Positions 1 through 5,543 of a stretch of 12,943 nucleotides of DNA are shown here, piece after piece. Source of the DNA: Tannerella sp. (lineage in GTDB: Bacteria; Bacteroidota; Bacteroidia; Bacteroidales; Tannerellaceae); the NCBI GenBank assembly GCA_031279875.1, contig JAITHS010000078.1, positions 1 through 12,943 of the forward strand, given 5' to 3'. The translations under genes and the position numbers were made by a program. Numbering within the stretch: the stretch's first letter is position 1; each line of letters begins with the position of its first letter. The notes under the pieces were generated by a model. That model had not been told where the DNA came from and made no database searches. It saw nothing but the letters and a program-made list of their open reading frames with translations.

Positions 1-490
1 CAGCAGGAACGCGACATTGACATTGCAGATACGCCGGTGGTGGAATGAAGAAGGTGAAAAGTTATATAAAAATGCTGAAAATCTGTATATTACAGCCGAT
101 GGAGGCGGTAGTAACGGCAGTAGAACCCGTCTCTGGAAAGTGCAGTTGCAGGAGTTTGCCAATGAAACGGGGCTGAAAATCCACGTAAGTCATTTTCCTC
201 CCGGAACAAGTAAGTGGAACAAAATCGAGCATCGTTTATTTTCTTATATATCAATCAACTGGCGCGGAAAACCGTTAGAGAGCCTGTCTGTAATTTCAGG
301 CTTAATCGGCAGTACAACCACTAAAAACGGACTTAAAGTAAAATCGGTTCCCGACAGCAAGGAGTATATTACCGGCATAAAAATCAGCGACAAAGAACTG
401 AAAAAATGCAATATCACTGAAAATAGCTTCCACGGCGACTGGAATTATACCATACAAGCAAATTGTTAGGTTTATTTATTGACACGCCCT
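1..490 (+). mobile_element. Right part of an ISAzo13-type insertion sequence (right end estimated)
   Basis: The element is represented by the transposase C-terminus and about 20 bases after its stop codon. The stretch GTTTATTTATTGACACGCCC (470-489) is the likely terminal inverted repeat because it lies just after the transposase and just before ridA. The left end is outside the window, so the inverted repeat and any target duplication cannot be tested here. The right boundary at about 490 is an estimate. Confidence 0.5.
2..469 (+). CDS. ISAzo13-type DDE transposase, C-terminal part (5' end outside window)
   Basis: The last 155 codons of a transposase, open in this frame from base 2 and ending at TAG 467-469. 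The protein would cut and join the ends of its insertion sequence. Seen: a strand ending ITADGGGSNG (Asp at residue 33 of this fragment), the block RTRLWKVQLQ, and PPGTSKWNKIEHRLF with its Glu at residue 76, followed by NWRGKPL and a C-terminal FHGDWNYTI. This order matches the ISAzo13 group (Rhodopirellula-type DDE transposases); the Asp and Glu would be the second and third members of the DDE triad. The first Asp and the N-terminal DNA-binding part lie upstream of the window. No frameshift or stop is visible, so the copy may be intact. It is transcribed toward the 3' end of ridA. Family assignment is confident; activity is unknown. Confidence 0.88.
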   Translation, partial: SRNATLTLQIRRWWNEEGEKLYKNAENLYITADGGGSNGSRTRLWKVQLQEFANETGLKIHVSHFPPGTSKWNKIEHRLFSYISINWRGKPLESLSVISGLIGSTTTKNGLKVKSVPDSKEYITGIKISDKELKKCNITENSFHGDWNYTIQANC

Positions 491-502
491 AAATTGGAGT
501 TT

Positions 503-892
503 TTAAGACATTCCGGACAGCGCCGCAATGACTTCTATCTCTACCAATCCGTTTTTTGGTAGCGACTTGACGGCTATTGCCGACCGCGCCGGAAAAGAGC
601 CGTCGAACTGCGTAGCATAAATCTCGTTAACTGCCGCAAAATCAGCCATATCCGAAAGAAAAACCGTTGCTTTGACTATATCCGACATAGCAAATCCGGC
701 CTCATTCAGGATAGCGTTAATGTTGTTGAATGCTTGCTGTGCCTCTTCGCGCACGCCGCCTTGCACAAACTCGCCCGTAGCAGGATTAATGCCTAACTGC
801 CCCGATACAAACAGCAAATTGCCGACGTTAACAGCCTGACTGTAAGGCCCTATAGCAGCGGGAGCCTGTGTTGTTGAAATTACTTTTTTCAT
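503..892 (-). CDS. ridA: RidA family 2-iminobutanoate/2-iminopropanoate deaminase
   Basis: A 129-residue protein of the YjgF/YER057c/UK114 family. RidA enzymes hydrolyse the unstable enamine/imine products of PLP enzymes (2-aminoacrylate from serine, 2-aminocrotonate from threonine) and so protect other PLP enzymes in the cytoplasm. Seen: GPYSQAV near residues 15-21, FVSGQLG near 28-34, and the C-terminal PARSAIAVKSLPK followed by VEIEVIAAL, which carry the Arg and Glu that bind and activate the substrate in characterised members. Length is typical of the family. The ATG at 890-892 overlaps the TGA of the upstream symporter gene as ATGA, so translation is probably coupled. It is the last gene of a three-gene operon, and the end of an insertion sequence lies about 12 bp beyond its stop. 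No terminator hairpin is visible there. Confidence 0.96.
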   Translation of the reverse strand: MKKVISTTQAPAAIGPYSQAVNVGNLLFVSGQLGINPATGEFVQGGVREEAQQAFNNINAILNEAGFAMSDIVKATVFLSDMADFAAVNEIYATQFDGSFPARSAIAVKSLPKNGLVEIEVIAALSGMS

Positions 893-2058
893 TGTGTTTT
901 ATTTTTAAATATTTTGTCCACTACTACCGTAATAGCTCCGTCGCCGGTAACATTGCAGGCGGTGCCGAAACTGTCCATCGCTATGTAGAGCGCAATCATC
1001 AGAGCTTGAAGCGTTTCATTGAAACTCAACATTGTGCCGATAATGCCGAGCGCCGCCATTATAGCTCCGCCCGGAACGCCCGGTGCCGCTACCATCACTA
1101 TACCGAGCATCATGATGAAACCGCTGTAATCGGCAAGCGTTACCGCCTCGCCCGCCATGAGCATGATAGCCATAGCACAGGCTACAATCTTCATCGTGCT
1201 GCCCGCCAGATGTATTGTAGCGCAGAGCGGAACAGTGAAGACGGCGATGTTTTCGCGGACACCATTCTTCAACACTTGATTGAGCGTAACCGGAATTGTT
1301 GCCGCCGACGATTGTGTGCCGAGCGCCGTCATGTACGCCGGAAGCATGTTTTTAAGCATACGAAACGGATTTTTTCGCGCTATAATGCCCGCCGTCGAAT
1401 ATTGTATCAGCAATAATAATATATGAAGGATGAAAATAAATGCTATTACCTTGATAAACATCAGGATAATAGTCGCTACTTGCCCGCTGACGGTGATATT
1501 CAGGAAGATACCAAAAATATGAAGCGGTAGAAGCGGAATAATCACCGATTTGATGAGACGGTTGATGATATCGCGAAAGTCTTTGAGGCACGATTGCAGC
1601 GTTATGCCTTTAATGACGGTCATGCCGAGTCCGACTACAAAAGCCATTAATAATGAAGTCATTATATCCATCAGCGGCGGCATTCCGACGGTAAAAAACG
1701 GTTTGAGCATGAAATGTTCGGGGTTTTCGAACGCCGCAAGTTCGCTGTTTTGGGAAATGATATGCGGAAAGACGGCCGAACCGCTGAAAAACGTTAAAAA
1801 GCCCGAAAAGAGTGTCGAGCCGTAGGCTATCAAAACCGTTACTACGAGCATCTTACCGGCTCCTTTGCCGAGTTCTCCGATAGCGGGCGCCACTAATCCT
1901 AATATAATCAGCGGAATAACGAACGACAGGAAATTGCCGAACAGCGAGTTGAACGTTACGAAAATACGCGCCATAGCCGTCGGCAAGAACTGTCCGCACA
2001 GTATTCCGCCTGCGATAGCTATTGCTACCCAGCCGAGCAGCGATATTTTAAGTTTCAT
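889..2058 (-). CDS. Dicarboxylate/amino acid:cation symporter (DAACS/SDF family), diverged substrate and cation sites
   Basis: A 389-residue inner-membrane protein of the glutamate transporter (GltPh/GltP) family, with strongly hydrophobic segments throughout. Hairpin 1 is recognisable as SSAATIPVT (residues 250-258), hairpin 2 as APGVPGGAIM (325-334), and the last helix as DSFGTACNVTGD (362-373). In GltPh the last helix reads DMGRTMVNVTGD. The Arg that contacts the acidic side chain of aspartate is Gly365 here, while Asp362, Asn369 and Asp373 are kept. The helix-7 motif NMDGT is HLAGS (283-287), which loses side chains that bind Na+ in GltPh. The substrate may be a neutral amino acid and the coupling ion may differ; both are inference. 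The ATG at 2058 overlaps the upstream TGA as ATGA. An in-frame extension to 2253 was rejected because it lies inside the thioredoxin gene. RidA follows with a second ATGA overlap. Confidence 0.9.
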   Translation of the reverse strand: MKLKISLLGWVAIAIAGGILCGQFLPTAMARIFVTFNSLFGNFLSFVIPLIILGLVAPAIGELGKGAGKMLVVTVLIAYGSTLFSGFLTFFSGSAVFPHIISQNSELAAFENPEHFMLKPFFTVGMPPLMDIMTSLLMAFVVGLGMTVIKGITLQSCLKDFRDIINRLIKSVIIPLLPLHIFGIFLNITVSGQVATIILMFIKVIAFIFILHILLLLIQYSTAGIIARKNPFRMLKNMLPAYMTALGTQSSAATIPVTLNQVLKNGVRENIAVFTVPLCATIHLAGSTMKIVACAMAIMLMAGEAVTLADYSGFIMMLGIVMVAAPGVPGGAIMAALGIIGTMLSFNETLQALMIALYIAMDSFGTACNVTGDGAITVVVDKIFKNKTQ

Positions 2059-2831
2059 TGTAACAGCCCTTTCAATTTTTCTTCCAATTCGCCGACAGAC
2101 AGCCCTCTCGCAATGATTTTGCCGTCCGGTGAGATGAGTACCGTCATCGGTATCCACTGTACGGCGTAGCGTTTGGCGCCTTCCGACGTCCAGTATTCGA
2201 GGTCGGACATCTGCGGCCAAGGTATCAGCAAGTCGTTGATGCCTTTCTTCCACACCTCTGCTTTGCGGTCGAGCGAGTAACCGACGATGTCGAATTTATC
2301 ACCCTTAAACTTGTCGTAAAGCGTTATCAGCGAGGGCATTTCCTTCCGGCAGTCGGGACACCACGACGCCCAGAAATCTATCAGAATGTATTTCCCCTTG
2401 CCGACAATGTCCGACAGTTGCACTTCGACGCCGGTAGTGTCTCGCGAGACGATGTTGACAAACGGATTGCCCACAGCCGATGCTTTCATGTATTTGACGC
2501 GATCGGCGGCATTGAGGTAATCGGCTGATTGTTTGAAAGTTTCGTCTTTAACATTGCCGATAACCGTTTCCAGCTGATTTTGATTAAGCCGTCTGACCCA
2601 GCGTGTTTCTGCAAAAATCTTCTGTGCAAAAGGCGTGTTGATATGAGCGGCAAAAAACTGCGCAAAAGCAGTTTTAGCATCTTCAAACAGTTTGTCGGCG
2701 TCTTTTTCGCTTGCGTCGTTGTAGGCTTTTTCCGCCGCCTCACAAGCCTTAAAAGCTTCTTCTGCCGTTTCCGTTTTGCAGGCTACGACTGATAATAAAG
2801 TAGATAATGACATTAATAAAAAATTGTTCAT
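2055..2831 (-). CDS. TlpA-like thioredoxin-fold lipoprotein
   Basis: A 258-residue predicted lipoprotein. A short hydrophobic leader ends in the lipobox VVAC with Cys18, so the protein is probably anchored in the periplasm or outer membrane. Residues 20-115 are Lys/Ala/Glu rich and probably helical, and I do not recognise them as a named domain. From about residue 120 there is a thioredoxin/AhpC-TSA fold with YILIDFWASWCPDCRKEMP: Cys158 and Cys161 form the redox pair WCPDC, and Pro228 in WIPMTVLISPDG is the expected cis-proline. TlpA-like proteins reduce or shuffle disulfides of exported proteins; the partner here is unknown. It is the first gene of the operon with the symporter and ridA, and its TGA overlaps the symporter ATG. 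Inference: it could act on a periplasmic protein or on a thiol/disulfide substrate linked to the transporter. Confidence 0.88.
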   Translation of the reverse strand: MNNFLLMSLSTLLSVVACKTETAEEAFKACEAAEKAYNDASEKDADKLFEDAKTAFAQFFAAHINTPFAQKIFAETRWVRRLNQNQLETVIGNVKDETFKQSADYLNAADRVKYMKASAVGNPFVNIVSRDTTGVEVQLSDIVGKGKYILIDFWASWCPDCRKEMPSLITLYDKFKGDKFDIVGYSLDRKAEVWKKGINDLLIPWPQMSDLEYWTSEGAKRYAVQWIPMTVLISPDGKIIARGLSVGELEEKLKGLLQ

Positions 2832-2852
2832 AAGTTTTTAATTTTGAATTAC

Positions 2853-2885
2853 GTAATATATTTATAATCATATTGTTGAGGCAAA
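2853..2885 (-). promoter_or_regulatory. Weak Bacteroidetes-type promoter candidate for the tlpA-like/symporter/ridA operon
   Basis: On the minus strand a TTTG (2882-2885) is followed after 21 nt by TATATTAC (2853-2860), which matches the Bacteroidetes -7 consensus TAnnTTTG at six of eight positions (four of the six fixed bases). A start near 2846 would leave a leader of about 15 nt. The TTTG lies at the edge of the tandem repeat, so the upstream half of the promoter may depend on repeat copies. The match is imperfect and this region is AT-rich, so chance is possible. Confidence 0.25.
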
Positions 2886-2942
2886 AACTCGTTTAAAAAC
2901 TCGTTTAAAACTCGTTTAAAACTCGTTTAAACTCATTTAACT
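2883..2942. repeat. Tandem repeat of CTCGTTTA with progressively shorter A-spacers
   Basis: CTCGTTTA begins at 2888, 2900, 2911 and 2922, with a variant CTCATTTA at 2932 and a degenerate CTCCCA at 2941. The start-to-start distances are 12, 11, 11, 10 and 9 bases, because the A-run before each core falls from five to two. The unit contains the palindrome GTTTAAAC in some copies. The array covers the end of the ATP-binding protein gene (stop at 2905-2907) and the intergenic space beyond it. Since the period is not a multiple of three, a change in copy number would alter the C-terminal residues of that protein. Confidence 0.9.
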
Positions 2943-4602
2943 CCCAACGACCATATTCAGTACATTTTATTTCTCCACTCAGCCTCAATGCAGATAAAAA
3001 ATTTCTAACTTTATTCTTCTTTTGTTCTACCGACAGCACGGCCGATAACTTTGGAAGAATAAGATTATCAATACCTTTACGACTTGCTTTCCCTTGCTTT
3101 CTGATATATTCTAAAATCATAGATTTGAAATGCTTGTCGTCAAAACTTTTATTTTCAACATATTGAGCCATTAAATCTTCATCATTTGTCGGCTTAACAA
3201 CACGATATGACAAATAAATTTTTCCTTTTCGCCCCTCAATATAGTCGCACTTTCTTAAATATTTTCTTTCCTTTTCCGTAACTTTTTGTTGTTTTTGAAC
3301 TTTGTCCAATAATACAATATCTTCTAACGATAGATTTAAATTTTGAGCAAGTATGCGGGCAAAATCCTCATTTATCACTTTTCCGATAAGAGTTGCTTTA
3401 ACCTTGCCATCGCTAAAATCGTAATCAGGCATAGGGAAAAAACGTTGTCGCTGATAATTGAATATCTTTCTGATACCGCCGCCCTGTGTTTCAATCATAT
3501 CCAAATTACGCATTGCTTCAACCAAAAATAAGTTCCGATAATACTCTTCGGGAGCATCTTTTAAAACTACTCTTTCAACAGAGCCGGGTAAGAATGTGCC
3601 ATAATTGCTGAAAACCAAATGGTCGTCTTCAAATTCAACTACATTTATTCTTGCTTTTTTACTGTAATCTTGATGAGCAATGGCATTGTTCAACGATTCG
3701 CGAATAGAATACGGTTCGTAGCGTAGCACTTCATCCGGAAAAAGTGTTCCTTCCTGCAAATAACGATATTTCAAGTTGCGAATTTTCTTAAATACTTCAT
3801 CTACCGCAAGAATAAGAGGGATAGAAAAAATTTCAAAATCTTTATCCTGATTGTTGAGTGTTTTTAGATTCCAACGAATTTTCACCGCCGAGTCCAAATA
3901 ATGTTCCTGTTCTTCTTTTCCCAGCAAGATAAAACAAGTTCGAGTAATTTTTCCGTTAATCGTCAGTTTTGACTTATTCAGAAACTTTTCAGTATTCCAA
4001 CTGTCAATCTCATTGACATATTTGGGGTTGCGTTTTGCAAATTCTCTGCGCGCTTTTGCTATCGCTTGTTCATCTAAATCGTGGATCGTAGCATCGCGAA
4101 TAATTTCTTTTGACCAATCGTAAACATTTGATTGATTTCGTATTCTTTCAATCTCTTCTATATTTAGTGATACCAAACTCTCGCCGTCACGACCATAATA
4201 ATGTCCGTCAAAGGCAACCGGAATATTTTGAGGAGCAGAGGGAATTTGAAACATAATAACTCTATTTCCCTTATACTCAACCTCATAAATTTCGCGAAAA
4301 GTAATGCGATTTGTTGTTTTATCGGCGATTTCTTTTTTAAGCGATTGAAGTTTTGCGGTATCGTTACGAAAATTAGTTCCTGTAATTTCAAGTTTGTGTT
4401 CCTTTTTGTTTTCAAAAACTCCAAAAACAAGCCATGAATATTCAATACCTTGCAAATTCGCCTCGTTGCTCAATGCAGAAAAATATTTTCCTAAATCATT
4501 GAAATCGAAAGTATTTTCGGCTTTCTTAAATTCAACAACTTCATTTTCCAATTTAGCATTGAGCAATTGTTCCAACTGACTTTTTATTTCTGACTTTTCC
4601 AT
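2905..4602 (-). CDS. AlbA_2 (Schlafen-type) / GHKL-like ATP-binding / winged-helix protein
   Basis: A 565-residue protein resembling COG2865-type predicted regulators. The N-terminal AlbA_2 domain (about 15-150) has ENEVVEFKKA at 20-29 and ends with the typical YYGRDGESLVSLNIEEI from 135. A GHKL-like ATP-binding region (about 260-400, HATPase_c_4 type) shows RESLNNAIAHQDYS at 301-314 and GGGIRKI at 374-380. Residues about 490-557 form a predicted winged helix. Such proteins are linked to nucleic-acid binding and turn up in accessory islands, but the function here is unknown. I chose the ATG at 4602; an upstream in-frame ATG at 4671 would lie inside the DUF4249 gene. It follows DUF4249 after 26 bp. 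The gene is AT-rich: sample 60-base lines counted by eye gave about 28-43% G+C, against 50-58% in two flanking-gene lines. This suggests transfer. Its last ten codons lie in the tandem repeat. Confidence 0.85.
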   Translation of the reverse strand: MEKSEIKSQLEQLLNAKLENEVVEFKKAENTFDFNDLGKYFSALSNEANLQGIEYSWLVFGVFENKKEHKLEITGTNFRNDTAKLQSLKKEIADKTTNRITFREIYEVEYKGNRVIMFQIPSAPQNIPVAFDGHYYGRDGESLVSLNIEEIERIRNQSNVYDWSKEIIRDATIHDLDEQAIAKARREFAKRNPKYVNEIDSWNTEKFLNKSKLTINGKITRTCFILLGKEEQEHYLDSAVKIRWNLKTLNNQDKDFEIFSIPLILAVDEVFKKIRNLKYRYLQEGTLFPDEVLRYEPYSIRESLNNAIAHQDYSKKARINVVEFEDDHLVFSNYGTFLPGSVERVVLKDAPEEYYRNLFLVEAMRNLDMIETQGGGIRKIFNYQRQRFFPMPDYDFSDGKVKATLIGKVINEDFARILAQNLNLSLEDIVLLDKVQKQQKVTEKERKYLRKCDYIEGRKGKIYLSYRVVKPTNDEDLMAQYVENKSFDDKHFKSMILEYIRKQGKASRKGIDNLILPKLSAVLSVEQKKNKVRNFLSALRLSGEIKCTEYGRWELNEFKRVLNEF

Positions 4603-4628
4603 ATTTTTATGCTTGACTAAAACGTATT

Positions 4629-5537
4629 TCACTCTTTTTCCGGCACGGCTGTTGATTTTGTGCGGATGCAATGAGAAGTAAAAAATCCTGCGGCGCCGTT
4701 TGAAATATTTGTGATGATGTTTGACGGCGGCCCGCCGAAGAGAGGGTTCTCGCCGCGCTTTTCGCTGCGGCAGTCGTTAATAAACCGAAAATAATCTTTC
4801 TCGATATTCATAATCTCCAAACGCACGGTATCGCCCGGATAGAGCAGATTATCTAACCGTTGATAGTAGAGATAATCGGAATTTTTGCTTTCTTCAATCA
4901 TTTTCAGCACGTTTTCATCGGTGCCGTCCTCAAAAAAATTAATGTTGATATTTTTCAGGTAAACACCGTTAAACATCCGGTCTTCCGACAAGATATACTG
5001 CGTCAAATCATCATTTGTTATCGTATCTCGGAGATAATAACGGAAGAGATAGTAATTCTCGATTTCGGGCGGGTCTTGCATATTAATGCGGAGACCATAA
5101 TGCCCAAAGCCCATCAGATTTTGGGGTGATAAAGAAATGGAATCGAGAGACACGGCAAGAGGTGTAACTGTCTGTGCCTGATATGTTTCGGGCGTTCCGT
5201 CGCGGTCAAAATCAACTTTTATTTCGAGTTTGTAAGTCTCTCCGGCAACGCACGCAAAGTTTTCGGTACTGATATAATACCCGTTTTCGCCATACTCAAA
5301 ACGATATTCTTTGACCGACGAGCGCACAACAACGCTTGCGTTCGTTATGTCTTTGTTTACGGCCTTTTCAAAATAAGGCGACGACGATGTGAGACGAATA
5401 GCCTGTCGTCCGTAAGCGTCTGTCAAACAGCCATATACAACCGGAATCGGCGGAGCGTCCCGCGTCGGAATATCAATACGCTCGGTGCAGGAAAAGAGGC
5501 TTAATAAAAACAGTATTACAGGGAAAAAATATTTCAT
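4629..5537 (-). CDS. DUF4249 family lipoprotein, partner of the TonB-dependent receptor
   Basis: A 302-residue predicted lipoprotein: a hydrophobic leader ends in the lipobox LFSC with Cys17, followed by the acidic/Pro-rich TERIDIPTRDAPP. The rest is rich in beta-strand-like segments (PVVYGCLTD, AIRLTSSSPYF, YYISTENFACVAGETYKLEI) and has the C-terminal NPLFGGPPSNIITNISNGAAGFF pattern of DUF4249 proteins. In Bacteroidetes these are regularly encoded beside TonB-dependent receptors and are thought to be surface or outer-membrane lipoproteins that assist the receptor. Their substrate is generally unknown. The ATG at 5537 is preferred over a GTG two codons upstream; it starts 6 nt after the receptor stop. 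An SD is not apparent, as usual in this phylum. It belongs to the deoC-led operon by spacing. Confidence 0.88.
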   Translation of the reverse strand: MKYFFPVILFLLSLFSCTERIDIPTRDAPPIPVVYGCLTDAYGRQAIRLTSSSPYFEKAVNKDITNASVVVRSSVKEYRFEYGENGYYISTENFACVAGETYKLEIKVDFDRDGTPETYQAQTVTPLAVSLDSISLSPQNLMGFGHYGLRINMQDPPEIENYYLFRYYLRDTITNDDLTQYILSEDRMFNGVYLKNININFFEDGTDENVLKMIEESKNSDYLYYQRLDNLLYPGDTVRLEIMNIEKDYFRFINDCRSEKRGENPLFGGPPSNIITNISNGAAGFFTSHCIRTKSTAVPEKE

Positions 5538-5543
5538 AATCAC

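Noticed and set aside
2059..2253. A 65-codon in-frame N-terminal extension of the symporter.
   Set aside because: It lies wholly inside the thioredoxin-like gene in another frame, is Arg/His-rich and unlike the family, and the ATG at 2058 gives a normal symporter N-terminus with an ATGA overlap.
2883..2942. Possible CRISPR array.
   Set aside because: The units are 9-12 bp with no spacers of protospacer size and no cas genes nearby; it is a simple tandem repeat.
4603..4671. A 23-codon upstream extension of the AlbA_2 ATPase.
   Set aside because: It overlaps the end of the DUF4249 gene. The ATG at 4602 leaves a clean 26-bp gap and a start close to the AlbA_2 domain.
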